DNA of 37,306 bases from Acidimicrobiaceae bacterium (GCA_009845995.1 VXYK01000055.1:2105-39410), one strand, 5' to 3'. Positions 15,661-23,274 are shown, counted from the first letter of the stretch. The notes: generated from the letters alone by a model not told the origin. Numbers and translations are program-made.

Positions 15661-16500
15661 CTACGCCACGCCCACCGCGTCCACGCTATTGTGGGCATGC
15701 TCCCGCACGGAATTGATCGCCCGCTTGACGAGTCGGCGGGCTGCTTCGGCGGTGACGCCGAGGTCTTCGCCAACTTCGCGATACGAGCGTTTGCGTCCAT
15801 CGCCGAGGCCGAAACGCTGTTCAACGGCGTACTTCGCCCGCTCATCGAGAATGTCGAGCAGGCCGGTGACCATCTCCTCCTCAGCTTTGGCCATAACCTC
15901 AACCTCGGGACCTGGGTTCGAGTCGGGGAGAAGGTCGACGAGTTCGTTTGAGTCGTCGTCACCGATGGTGCGGTCGAGGCTGGTGGGGGTGGTCAGGCGA
16001 TGAAGGCGGGCGTGCTCATCGTCGAGTTCGTCACCGTCGCCAGACACCGCACGCAGGGCGGCACGCAAGCTGGCGGACCGGTCACCTGGCAGACGAACCA
16101 GGCTGGCCTTCTGATCAAGTGCACGGCCGATGGCCTGGCGGATCCAGAAGGTTGCGTATGTTGAGAACTTGAACCCCTTGCGCCAGTCGAACTTGTCGAC
16201 AGCGTGCTCAAGGCCGAGGTTTCCTTCTTGGATGAGGTCGAGCAGTTCCATGCCGGGAGGCAGGGGATAGCGGCGGGCAACGCTTACCACGAGGCGAAGG
16301 TTCGCTCGGATGAAGCGGTCCTTTGCGGCCGCAGCTTTGCGAATGGCCCGATCAAGCTCTGCGCCTGTTTCACCGTTGTCTTTGCGGGCTTGGGCTTCGG
16401 TGCCTTTCTCTATGATCTGGGAGAGCTGGCGTTCCTCTTGCGCATTGAGCAGACCTACTGCGCCGATTTCGTTTAGATATTGTCCTACAGAATCACTCAT
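15661..16500 (-). CDS. sigma-70 family RNA polymerase sigma factor, RpoD/SigB-like
   Basis: The protein has region 1.2 (VGQYLNEIGAVGLLNAQEE), a full region 2 (ANLRLVVSVARRY, DLIQEGNLGLEHAVDKFDWRKGFKFSTYATFWIRQAI) and a region 4 helix-turn-helix (RSYREVGEDLGVTAEAARRLVKRA). Between them region 3 is strongly reduced: only about 50 polar residues connect region 2.4 to the LDRTIGDDDSNELVDLLPD segment. It is therefore a primary-like group 2 factor rather than the housekeeping factor. The frame is open far upstream, to 16698, but similarity begins at MSDSVGQYL, so ATG 16500 (279 residues) or ATG 16509 is preferred. A long leader with a stable hairpin precedes it. Confidence 0.88.
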   Translation of the reverse strand: MSDSVGQYLNEIGAVGLLNAQEERQLSQIIEKGTEAQARKDNGETGAELDRAIRKAAAAKDRFIRANLRLVVSVARRYPLPPGMELLDLIQEGNLGLEHAVDKFDWRKGFKFSTYATFWIRQAIGRALDQKASLVRLPGDRSASLRAALRAVSGDGDELDDEHARLHRLTTPTSLDRTIGDDDSNELVDLLPDSNPGPEVEVMAKAEEEMVTGLLDILDERAKYAVEQRFGLGDGRKRSYREVGEDLGVTAEAARRLVKRAINSVREHAHNSVDAVGVA

Positions 16501-16545
16501 GAATCTCATTCGATGGGAGCGGCGCACGCGCTTTTCCCTGTTGTG

Positions 16546-16560
16546 CAGGCCAAAGGCCTG
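16546..16560 (-). other. hairpin CAGGCC-TTT-GGCCTG in the leader of the sigma factor gene
   Basis: A perfect 6-bp GC-rich stem with a 3-nt loop lies 46-60 nt upstream of the sigma factor ATG. It is not followed by a T tract, so it is not an obvious terminator. It would be part of a roughly 130-nt leader if the promoter at 16643-16673 is real. Confidence 0.5.
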
Positions 16561-16642
16561 GGGGGCTGTCTTGGGGGCGGGCTGAGGTACCGTTTGCTCG
16601 CGATTGTCTCGAATTCGCGCCGCGTTCCGGCCTAGCCGTAGG

Positions 16643-16673
16643 CTATTAGACACCATTCTGATCGAGATGTCAC
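16643..16673 (-). promoter_or_regulatory. possible sigma factor gene promoter, GTGACA-N19-TAATAG
   Basis: On the minus strand GTGACA (16673-16668) and TAATAG (16648-16643) are 19 nt apart (18 to the overlapping CTAATA). The -10 region overlaps a small inverted repeat, TAGCC-GTA-GGCTA. The predicted leader of about 130 nt contrasts with the leaderless genes around it. Confidence 0.3.
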
Positions 16674-16751
16674 GAAGTTCCGGTATGACTTCTGTCACGT
16701 CTATGGTAGCGCGCAGTTTGGCGGCTCGGCTGTGGTCCGCGGGCGCGCAAC

Positions 16752-16787
16752 CCTAGACTCTCGGGCGTGCCTAGACTCCCGGGCGTA
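16752..16787. repeat. 18-bp tandem duplication at the nadD start
   Basis: CCTAGACTCTCGGGCGTG (16752-16769) is followed directly by CCTAGACTCCCGGGCGTA (16770-16787), 16 of 18 identical. The first copy supplies the -10 box and the GTG start; the second is translated as PRLPGV, the first residues of NadD. Confidence 0.9.
16754..16759 (+). promoter_or_regulatory. -10 box TAGACT, leaderless promoter of nadD
   Basis: TAGACT is followed by 7 nt and the GTG at 16767, without a Shine-Dalgarno sequence. A second TAGACT at 16772 lies in the duplicated unit inside the coding region. Confidence 0.5.
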
Positions 16788-17405
16788 GAACGCGCTACAC
16801 ATCAGCGAATCGGGGTGTTCGGCGGAACCTTCGACCCGCTCCACCTCGGTCACCTGGCGATTGCTCTGGAAGTGCGGCATCAACTGGAACTGGATCGTAT
16901 GTTGTTGGTGGTGGCCAACGATCCGTGGCAGAAGACTGTTTTCAACTCTGTGACTCCGGCGAGTATCCGTTTTGAGATGGTTGAGGCCGCGGTTGCGGCC
17001 GCGAACGAGTCGATCGGTTCGACTGTTCTGGAGGCGAGCGATCACGAAATTCGGCGCGGTGGAGAAACCTACACGGCTGACACGCTCGCCACGTTGGCCA
17101 CCGAAACAGACGGTGCTGAACTGTTTGTTGTCGTCGGCTCTGACATAGCCGCGAGTCTCGACACCTGGGAGCGCCCCGACGAGGTCCGTGAACTGGCAAC
17201 TACGGTTGTGGCAGAACGCGGTGGCAGCGCCGGTGGCCGTCCCCCTGAGGGCTGGGACCATGTGGTGGTCGCGGTGCCGGCCTTGGAGATCTCCTCGACC
17301 GACATCCGTAATCGTTTCAGGAACGGCCGGCCGACCGAGGCGCTGGTTCCGCATCGGGTAGTCGAATACGTGAGGTCACATGGGCTCTACGGGAGCACTC
17401 GGTGA
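16767..17405 (+). CDS. nadD: nicotinate-nucleotide adenylyltransferase
   Basis: NadD adenylates nicotinic acid mononucleotide in NAD synthesis. The 212-residue protein has the nucleotidyltransferase motif GGTFDPLHLGHL near residue 20 and the C-terminal EISSTDIRNRFRNGRP motif, with HRVVEYVRSHGLY at the end. The GTG start at 16767 is supported by a -10 box 7 nt upstream; the first residues come from an 18-bp duplication, so the ancestral protein may have started elsewhere. The TGA overlaps the next gene (GTGA), forming a coupled nadD-lytR_C-rsfS operon, the usual actinobacterial order. Confidence 0.95.
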   Translation: MPRLPGVERATHQRIGVFGGTFDPLHLGHLAIALEVRHQLELDRMLLVVANDPWQKTVFNSVTPASIRFEMVEAAVAAANESIGSTVLEASDHEIRRGGETYTADTLATLATETDGAELFVVVGSDIAASLDTWERPDEVRELATTVVAERGGSAGGRPPEGWDHVVVAVPALEISSTDIRNRFRNGRPTEALVPHRVVEYVRSHGLYGSTR

Positions 17406-18679
17406 GTTCTGCCACTCAGACTGCGGATCCGAAACCGCGACTCCGCGATCTGGACGACAACCACAGAAACGAGACCACGGTGGTTCGCGGCAAGCGCAAG
17501 CGGCCGGCACCGAGCCCTCACCCCTTCTGGGGGTTGGTCTTTCCGTTCTTGGTGGTTGCCGCTGCTGCACTGGTGTTCGCGGTCTGGCGTGATGGAACCA
17601 GACTGGTCCTCGAGTCCAATGATGGTGAGCGGATCGAGACGATCACCGACCCGGCGGCGCCGGGATATCGCGCGTTCGTCGACCCCACCCCGACCATGCT
17701 GATCGCCCATCTCACCGATGCGGGTGAACTGGTCGGGATTACGGTTTTGGCTCAAACCGCGTTGGAGGGGGGCGGCACCGCAGTGTTGATCAGCGCCGAG
17801 CTGCTTTTGGAACCGACGGATGATCCCGCCGACGCCGTCTTCGTGCGCGAACTCTACGCAACCGAAGGTTTGGACGGTCTGAGTCGCGGAGTGGGTGATC
17901 TCTTCGGTTTCGGCTTCCGGGAGACGCTGGAGATCACGACCTCAGAACTGAGCGGCTGGTTGCGCCTCGTGGAACCGCTTCCGGTGCTGCTCAACGACGA
18001 CCTCGTGTCTGTCGACGCGTCCGGACTCACCGAGGTTGAGTATCCAGCAGGAGCCCGTGCCTTGACTGGGGCCGATGCCGCCAATGTCTACGGTTGGCTC
18101 AACGACGGCGAATTCGACTCGAACCGCACTCAGCGGCAGGTCGAATTATGGGAGCTGTGGCTTTCTCTGGTGGGCCGTGCCGAAGATCTGAATGCGGCCA
18201 CATTGCCGTTCGAGGATGGGTTGTCTCCTTATCTTCGGTCTCTTGGTGTTGGCACTCGTCAGTTGGAGGTGTTGCCTTTGGTCGCGGTGTCGTTCGGAGG
18301 CGACGACCCACCCTTCTATGCCCAGACTGATGAACAGAAGACGCAACTCAAGAGCCTTGCACGCGAAATGGTGCCGCTGCCGATCGGTTCGCATCTGGGC
18401 GCTCGTCCGACTGTGAGTCTGCTTGACGGCACTGGAACAGGTGCTCCGCGCGATGCGCTGCTCCCGGTTCTCATTGATGCGGGTGCTGAAGTCACCGTCA
18501 TCGGTAACGCTCAAGCATTCGGCGTTGCCGAGACGACGGTGGCTTATCACGTGCCTGATCGTCAGCAGGCTGCGATTGCTCTGGCTGATGCGATCGGGGC
18601 TTCGGCGAGGTTTGTCGAGGACTCCGTCCAGCCCGTCGACCTCACCGTTACCGTCGGTTTGGACCGGGTCGGCTCGTGA
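17402..18679 (+). CDS. membrane-anchored LytR_C domain protein
   Basis: The 425-residue protein has a basic cytoplasmic N-terminus (about 40 residues), one transmembrane helix (GLVFPFLVVAAAALVFAVW, about residues 43-61), a large extracytoplasmic region and a C-terminal LytR_C-type domain (about 330-425, VSLLDGTGTGAPRDALLPVLIDAG). The middle region resembles a LytR-CpsA-Psr fold only faintly (PTMLIAHLTDAGELVGITVLA), and I cannot see the Arg/Asp catalytic pattern of active phosphotransferases. It is probably a cell-wall-associated protein of unknown activity. Both ends overlap neighbours by GTGA, so it is coupled to nadD and rsfS. Confidence 0.75.
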   Translation: MSSATQTADPKPRLRDLDDNHRNETTVVRGKRKRPAPSPHPFWGLVFPFLVVAAAALVFAVWRDGTRLVLESNDGERIETITDPAAPGYRAFVDPTPTMLIAHLTDAGELVGITVLAQTALEGGGTAVLISAELLLEPTDDPADAVFVRELYATEGLDGLSRGVGDLFGFGFRETLEITTSELSGWLRLVEPLPVLLNDDLVSVDASGLTEVEYPAGARALTGADAANVYGWLNDGEFDSNRTQRQVELWELWLSLVGRAEDLNAATLPFEDGLSPYLRSLGVGTRQLEVLPLVAVSFGGDDPPFYAQTDEQKTQLKSLAREMVPLPIGSHLGARPTVSLLDGTGTGAPRDALLPVLIDAGAEVTVIGNAQAFGVAETTVAYHVPDRQQAAIALADAIGASARFVEDSVQPVDLTVTVGLDRVGS

Positions 18680-19059
18680 GCGTGGGCAACGAAGACCATC
18701 TCAAGTGGGTGCGGCGTGCAGCCGTGGCCGCGGATGACAAGAAGGCGATCGACACTCTGATCATCGATGTGGGTGATGTGCTGGCGGTTACGGACCATTT
18801 TGTGATCACCAGCGCGGCCAACTCGCGGCAGGTCAATGCTGTTATTGATGCGATTGAAGAGGAGATCCGAGTTGCGGGTGGACCCTCTCCGGTGCGTGTC
18901 GAAGGCAAGGAAGAGCGGGAGTGGGTGCTGTTGGATTATGGCGCTTTCGTCGTGCATGTATTCCGCTCGGACCTGCGCGACTTCTACCAACTTGAACGCC
19001 TCTGGGGAGACCGCCCCCGCGTTGACTGGACCGCCGCCATCCCATCCAACCCCGAGTAA
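18676..19059 (+). CDS. rsfS: ribosomal silencing factor RsfS
   Basis: A 127-residue RsfS/Iojap/DUF143 protein. Conserved elements are DTLIIDVGDVLAVTDHFVITSA, RVEGKEEREWVLLDYGAFVVHVF and FYQLERLWGDRP. RsfS binds L14 on the 50S subunit and blocks subunit joining under nutrient limitation. The GTG start overlaps the TGA of the LytR_C gene. Its stop lies 5 bp from the left target-site copy of the IS, so before insertion rsfS was immediately followed by the 3' end of the convergent tRNA-Ala. Confidence 0.96.
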   Translation: MSVGNEDHLKWVRRAAVAADDKKAIDTLIIDVGDVLAVTDHFVITSAANSRQVNAVIDAIEEEIRVAGGPSPVRVEGKEEREWVLLDYGAFVVHVFRSDLRDFYQLERLWGDRPRVDWTAAIPSNPE

Positions 19060-19064
19060 AACAG

Positions 19065-19080
19065 GTTGTGGAGCTAAGGG
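19065..19080. repeat. left 16-bp target-site duplication of the IS (tRNA-Ala 3' end copy)
   Basis: GTTGTGGAGCTAAGGG is identical to 20357-20372 and directly flanks the IS. Twelve of its bases are a copy of the 3' end of the tRNA-Ala gene, left behind on the rsfS side. Confidence 0.95.
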
Positions 19081-19161
19081 TGTGTGAGTTCAGGACATGT
19101 GCAAGGCGTTGGGCGCGTTGGGTTCAGGACATGTGAAAGATGGTTGGGCTGATGTGGGTGG

Positions 19162-20196
19162 ATGTCGAAGCGCCGGTTGGTCATCTTGTCCGTGGTTCTT
19201 GAGGGCCGGTCACAGGCCGAGGTTGCCCGCCAGTTTTTAGTGTCTGAAGCGACTGTGTCTCGATGGGTGAGCCGGTATCGGGCCGACGGTGAAGCCGCGT
19301 TCGAACCGCGGTCACGGCGACCAGCGAACTCGCCGAACCGCATCACCAAGGACACGATCGGTCTGATCATCGACTTGCGGCGAACCCTCAGCTCACAGGG
19401 CCTTGATGCCGGCCCAGCGACCATTGGCTGGCATCTTGAGTATCACCACCAAACCGTCGTGTCGACCACCACGATCCGCCGCCATCTCCTCGCTGCTGGG
19501 CTCATCAAACCCAACCCACGCAAGCGACCCAAGTCATCACTCACTCGGTTCCAAGCCGACCTCCCCAACGAGTGCTGGCAGACCGACATGACCCACATCC
19601 AGCTCGCCACAAGCTCCGAGGTCCTCACCTGGCTCGACGACCACTCCCGATACGCCCTATCAATCACGGTTCACACCCGAGTCAACGTGAACTCCGTCGT
19701 AACCACCTTCGACAAGACCGTTGAAACCTATGGGCTCCCAGCCTCTGTGCTGTCCGACAACGCCATGTACTACACCGCCCGCTTCGCTCGCGGTGGCCGC
19801 AGCGGACCAAACCAATTCGAACAACACCTCGCAGCGCTCAACGTCGACCAGAAACACTCAAAACCAAACCGACCCACCACCTGCGGCAAAGTCGAACGCT
19901 TCCAACAAACCCTCAAACAATGGCTCCACGCCCGACCACCAGCTGCCACCAGCAACGAACTACAGGCCCTCCTGGACCAATTCCGACACATCTACAACCA
20001 CCACCGGCCCCACCGATCCATCGGCACCACACCCACCACCAAATACGGCCTGCTTCCCAAGCAACACCAACCACCCCAACCGCCGACCTACGCATACGCA
20101 ACGACAAAGTCGACCGGCACGGAAAAGTCACCCTCCGCTACCAAGGCAAACTCCACCACATCGGCATCGGCCGCCGCCACGCCCACACACCCGTGA
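19162..20196 (+). CDS. IS481-family transposase (C-terminally frameshifted)
   Basis: The 344-residue frame has an N-terminal helix-turn-helix (EGRSQAEVARQFLVSEATVSRW) and an integrase core with the DDE residues in WQTDMTH, LSDNAMY and CGKVERFQ, then YNHHRPHRSIG. After about residue 295 the sequence becomes Thr/Ser/Pro-rich junk and stops. The family's normal C-terminal domain (LRIRNDKVDRHGKVTLRY...) continues in the minus-one frame from about 20085. The catalytic core is complete, but the product is probably altered unless ribosomes shift frame. I see no standard slippery heptamer at the junction. Confidence 0.9.
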   Translation: MSKRRLVILSVVLEGRSQAEVARQFLVSEATVSRWVSRYRADGEAAFEPRSRRPANSPNRITKDTIGLIIDLRRTLSSQGLDAGPATIGWHLEYHHQTVVSTTTIRRHLLAAGLIKPNPRKRPKSSLTRFQADLPNECWQTDMTHIQLATSSEVLTWLDDHSRYALSITVHTRVNVNSVVTTFDKTVETYGLPASVLSDNAMYYTARFARGGRSGPNQFEQHLAALNVDQKHSKPNRPTTCGKVERFQQTLKQWLHARPPAATSNELQALLDQFRHIYNHHRPHRSIGTTPTTKYGLLPKQHQPPQPPTYAYATTKSTGTEKSPSATKANSTTSASAAATPTHP

Positions 20197-20321
20197 TCAT
20201 GCTAACCAACGACCGGCACATCAAAATCATTGCCACCACCACCGGCGAAACCCTCCGAGACCTACACCTCGACCCCACCCGCAACTACCAACCCCAAAAC
20301 ACAACAAACCCGACCCCCTGA
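20085..20321 (+). pseudogene. out-of-frame C-terminal domain of the IS481 transposase
   Basis: In the frame minus one to the transposase this stretch encodes DLRIRNDKVDRHG, KVTLRYQGKLHHIGIGRR and, further on, IMLTNDRHIKIIATTTGE and the DPTRNYQP end, which are the typical C-terminal blocks of IS481-type transposases. It ends in TGA at 20319-20321. The shift lies between about 20040 and 20085. Confidence 0.8.
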
Positions 20322-20356
20322 GGGTTCAGGCCTTGCACATGTCTCGCGACATCACA

Positions 20357-20372
20357 GTTGTGGAGCTAAGGG
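20357..20372. repeat. right 16-bp target-site duplication of the IS
   Basis: GTTGTGGAGCTAAGGG, identical to 19065-19080. Its last 12 bases are the functional 3' end of the tRNA-Ala acceptor and T-stem strand. Confidence 0.95.
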
Positions 20373-20433
20373 GAATTGAACCCCTGACCTCTTCCATGCC
20401 ATGGAAGCGCTCTACCAACTGAGCTATAGCCCC
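20361..20433 (-). tRNA. tRNA-Ala (anticodon GGC)
   Basis: Read on the minus strand this is a 73-nt cloverleaf: acceptor GGGGCTA/TAGCTCC with one G-T pair, D arm with AGCTCAGTTGGTAGAGC, anticodon stem CTTCC/GGAAG with loop ATGGCAT (anticodon GGC at 20400-20398), and T arm AGGGG-TTCAATT-CCCCT. The discriminator base is A and the CCA tail is not encoded (A is followed by CAA). The IS inserted at its 3' end but duplicated the target, so the tRNA is complete. A TACGAT box about 13 nt upstream may be its -10 element. Confidence 0.97.
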
Positions 20434-20497
20434 GCATTGTTGATGTGGATCGTAGCAGTCGAGCAGGCCCCTCCCACTACAGCCAACGCGAGGCGCG

Positions 20498-20503
20498 TAA
20501 CGT
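20498..20503 (+). promoter_or_regulatory. -10 box TAACGT upstream of the GT-C-like gene
   Basis: TAACGT is followed by 7 nt and GTG at 20511, the same layout as at nadD. A GAGG at 20505 could instead serve a GTG at 20520. Confidence 0.35.
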
Positions 20504-20510
20504 CGAGGTG

Positions 20511-22238
20511 GTGGCCGATGTGTCGACTGGAAAGGAACGCCGAGCCCTGGCAGCGGTGACGGCGTTGCATGCTGTCATCGGAAGCTGGGTAGCCACCTTG
20601 ACGCCCGGTCCGCTGCTGGTTTCCGATGACCTGGCCTATCTGGGGATGGCGCGGACATTGGCAGGTCAGGGAGCGGCACCGCTGGCCGAACAACCCCCCT
20701 ACGGAGTGCTGTATTCGGCGCTGTTGGCACCCGGTTGGGCGCTGGGGCTGAATGAGACCTCGATGCTGATCTGGGCTCGGATCCTCAACGGGCTGCTCGG
20801 GGCTGCGGTGGTGCCAGTTCTGTACTTCGTAGTCCGGCGGCTCACCGGGGCGTCCCGACGCTGGTCGCTGGCCGCAGCGGTGGTCGGCGCGTCACTGCCG
20901 GCGCACATGTCAACCGCCTCGATCGTGTGGACCGAGCGACTGCTGCCTCTGCTGGTCGCGCTCAGCGTGTTGTGTCTGATCCGCTTCGTGGAACGTCGGT
21001 CAATCGGCAGGGCAATCACGGTGGTGGGCATTGCTGCGGCTCTGTTCGCCGGCCACCCTCGGATGGGTGCGTGCGCGCTCGTCACAGTTCTGGCAGTTCC
21101 CTGTATTGCCAGATTCGACCGGCTGGTCAGAAGAAAACAGGCCGGCCCCATCTTCAGCACTCCGACAGCGGCCGGTGTAGCCGGCACTACCGACGCTACG
21201 GGCTCCACTGGCGCGGTCGGCGTTGCCGGCTCCGGCACACGATTCGGAGTGCGCAACACGCTTGTGGTCGGCACGGTCGGGCTTCTGGGACTCGCCGCGG
21301 TGGAGGGAGTGCGTCGAATCACCGCTGATGCCGCATTTGCGAGCAGCGGTACCTACGACATCGCTGACCTGGCCCAACGGCGGGGCTGGGGGGAGACCCC
21401 CGAGATGGTCATACGAGGTACCGGCACTGTGGGTTATCTCGTGCTCGCCACAGCGGGTTTGGCCGTGATCGGCGTGGTCGTGTTGCTCCGCTCGCCGCCG
21501 GTCGGTCCTTGGGTGTTTCTCCAAGCGGTTGCAGTGGCCGTAGTCGCGGGATGGTTCCTGACAGGTGTTCAACGTGCCGACGCCTACCTTCACGGGCGTT
21601 ATATCGAAGTGATGGCTCCCGTGCTGGTTTCGTTGGGAATCATCGGGCTCGCGAGAATGCGTGCTCTTTGGGCGGGGTTGGCGATGGCCGTCGCCATTGT
21701 CGCCTCGGGAGTCTGGGGTGCCTGGGCCGGGCCCGGTGACAACTGGAGCGAGGCCCGCTCGCCGGTGATGATGCTCGGCACCGAAGCAGGCGGTGCACCC
21801 TTCGGCAACGATGTATTCGAACCGGGCGCCGCTGCCTTCGTAGCGCTTGCAGTCGGGGCGGTGTTGCTCATCGCATTCAGGCGACCACAACCGTGGCTGG
21901 GACTCGGCCTGGCGATAGGTGCATTGGCGCTTGGAACCGCCTCGGACCTTGAGGCCCTCGATCAGCTCTACGAAACGGCGACCTTGAGCACCGTCCAAGA
22001 AGATCTGGGCGATATTCGGATAAGCCAGATCGCGGTCGACACCGAAGGGCTGTCCCGCAACCTGACCGGCGCGGTCGCCTGGGAAGTCGGGTTCGACAAC
22101 ATCTCAATCCAGACCAGCACAGACAAGATCCACCCGAACACCTCGCATCTGCTCCTGCGAGCCGACGCAACCGCGCCACCCACCGCCGAGCTGGTCACCG
22201 AGGTAGGAACCGGAAAGCTCTGGGCCCTGTCTCGCTAG
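20511..22238 (+). CDS. polytopic membrane protein, GT-C glycosyltransferase-like
   Basis: About 575 residues with 11-13 hydrophobic helices and an acidic motif in the first extracytoplasmic loop (LVSDDLAYLGMARTLAGQG), then a second loop region with YGVLYSALLAPGWALG. Acidic pairs in the first loop followed by many helices are typical of GT-C enzymes that use polyprenyl-phosphate sugars, so a cell-envelope glycosyltransferase is a reasonable guess, not a firm assignment. The C-terminal 70 residues are soluble. A Gly/Thr/Ala-rich cytoplasmic linker (around residues 220-245) splits the membrane domain. Possible starts are GTG 20445, 20511 and 20520; 20511 fits a leaderless promoter. Confidence 0.65.
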   Translation: MADVSTGKERRALAAVTALHAVIGSWVATLTPGPLLVSDDLAYLGMARTLAGQGAAPLAEQPPYGVLYSALLAPGWALGLNETSMLIWARILNGLLGAAVVPVLYFVVRRLTGASRRWSLAAAVVGASLPAHMSTASIVWTERLLPLLVALSVLCLIRFVERRSIGRAITVVGIAAALFAGHPRMGACALVTVLAVPCIARFDRLVRRKQAGPIFSTPTAAGVAGTTDATGSTGAVGVAGSGTRFGVRNTLVVGTVGLLGLAAVEGVRRITADAAFASSGTYDIADLAQRRGWGETPEMVIRGTGTVGYLVLATAGLAVIGVVVLLRSPPVGPWVFLQAVAVAVVAGWFLTGVQRADAYLHGRYIEVMAPVLVSLGIIGLARMRALWAGLAMAVAIVASGVWGAWAGPGDNWSEARSPVMMLGTEAGGAPFGNDVFEPGAAAFVALAVGAVLLIAFRRPQPWLGLGLAIGALALGTASDLEALDQLYETATLSTVQEDLGDIRISQIAVDTEGLSRNLTGAVAWEVGFDNISIQTSTDKIHPNTSHLLLRADATAPPTAELVTEVGTGKLWALSR

Positions 22239-22266
22239 AGCGACCCCGACGGTTGGAACCGAGCGA

Positions 22267-23274
22267 TCAAATCTCGCGGATTGACGTGGCGACCGGTCCC
22301 CAGATGTCCGGGCTGTCGCTCGGTATCGAAAACTGGATTCGGTCTACCAAACCACCGAAACGAGACTTGATCTTGCCCGCCAATTCGTGGGGCTCTCCCA
22401 CCACTGCGAAGTGGTCGAGCATCGTGTCGTCGATCACATCGGCCATCTCCACCCACTTCCCCTGCTTGGACAGTCGGTTGAGCTCGGGTTGGGCGTCACC
22501 CCAACCGTGGTGATCAAACACGCCCTTGTAAGCAGGAGTCGAACCGTAGAAGGCGATCTGCTGCTTCGAAGAGGTCTTGCGCTCAGCCGTTTCGGCTTCG
22601 GTGAGTCCGCTGACCACGAAGAGCGGGCAGGACACCTCTATGTCGGAGCGATCGCGGCCGCTCTCCGCGAGCCCCTCGCTGAGGGCCGGCAACGTCACAT
22701 CGCGCAGATAATCGGCAGTCTGGAAGGCATGAGCTATGAAGCAGTCGGCGACCCTGCCGGCGACCCTGGTCATCAACGGCCCGACCGCGGCGAGAGCAAT
22801 GCGGGGGTTTCCGAAAGGGTTCGGACCCGGGCTGAACATCGGAGTCATCAGCGTGTGACGGTAGAACTCGCCCCGAAACCCCAGAGGCTCGCCGGTGTCC
22901 CAGCAGTCCCAGATCGCTCGGATCGCCTCGATGATCTCCTGCATCCGAGCCGCCGGATGCGACCAGGGCATAGAAAACCGTTTGGTGATGTGGGGTTTGA
23001 TCTGCGAACCGAGTCCCAGAACGAAACGGCCCGCGGAAAATTCCTGCAAATCCCAACCGATGTTCGCCAAAAGCATGGGGTTCCGGGCGAAAGCCACCGA
23101 TATCCCGGTCATGAGGTCGACCCGCTCAGTGGTTTGCGCGGCCAGCAGCAGCGGAAAGAACGGATCGTGGTTGATCTCAGCGGTAATCAAGCCGTCGTAA
23201 CCCAACGCCTCCATCTGCGCTGCCCTCTCGGCCACGCCGTCAAGGGGTCCCAACAGGTTCGCGTCGAGTTTCAT
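22267..23274 (-). CDS. LLM-class F420-dependent oxidoreductase
   Basis: The 335-residue protein is a luciferase-like monooxygenase fold enzyme (MKLDANLLGPLDGVAERAAQMEALGYDGLITAE; VDLMTGISVAFARNPMLLAN; FVLGLGSQIKPHI; PRIALAAVGPLMTRVAGRVADC). It resembles the TIGR03617 group of actinobacterial F420-dependent enzymes, whose substrates are mostly unknown. Use of F420 rather than FMN is inferred from family and phylum. The ATG overlaps the TGA of the upstream PAC2 gene (ATGA), so the pair is cotranscribed and coupled. It converges on the GT-C-like gene with a 28-bp gap. Confidence 0.85.
   Translation of the reverse strand: MKLDANLLGPLDGVAERAAQMEALGYDGLITAEINHDPFFPLLLAAQTTERVDLMTGISVAFARNPMLLANIGWDLQEFSAGRFVLGLGSQIKPHITKRFSMPWSHPAARMQEIIEAIRAIWDCWDTGEPLGFRGEFYRHTLMTPMFSPGPNPFGNPRIALAAVGPLMTRVAGRVADCFIAHAFQTADYLRDVTLPALSEGLAESGRDRSDIEVSCPLFVVSGLTEAETAERKTSSKQQIAFYGSTPAYKGVFDHHGWGDAQPELNRLSKQGKWVEMADVIDDTMLDHFAVVGEPHELAGKIKSRFGGLVDRIQFSIPSDSPDIWGPVATSIREI

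Larger units (their letters stand above)
19081..20356 (+). mobile_element. IS481-family insertion sequence, 1276 bp
   Basis: The ends are defined by the 16-bp direct repeats outside and by imperfect terminal inverted repeats inside: both start TGTG, then after 9 poorly matching bases share GACATGTGCAAGGC. A second copy of TTCAGGACATGTG lies 34 bp inside the left end and TTCAGG recurs near the right end, probably extra transposase binding sites. It encodes one DDE transposase whose last 80 residues are in another frame. The element is inserted between rsfS and tRNA-Ala and leaves the tRNA intact. Confidence 0.95.

Noticed and set aside
16501..16698. N-terminal extension of the sigma factor to 16698
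   Set aside because: The extension overlaps the predicted promoter and the leader hairpin and has no sigma factor similarity; region 1.2 starts at the ATG at 16500.
19065..20372. attL/attR of a genomic island in tRNA-Ala
   Set aside because: The repeats flank only 1276 bp with a DDE transposase and terminal inverted repeats; no tyrosine or serine integrase is present, so this is an IS target duplication.
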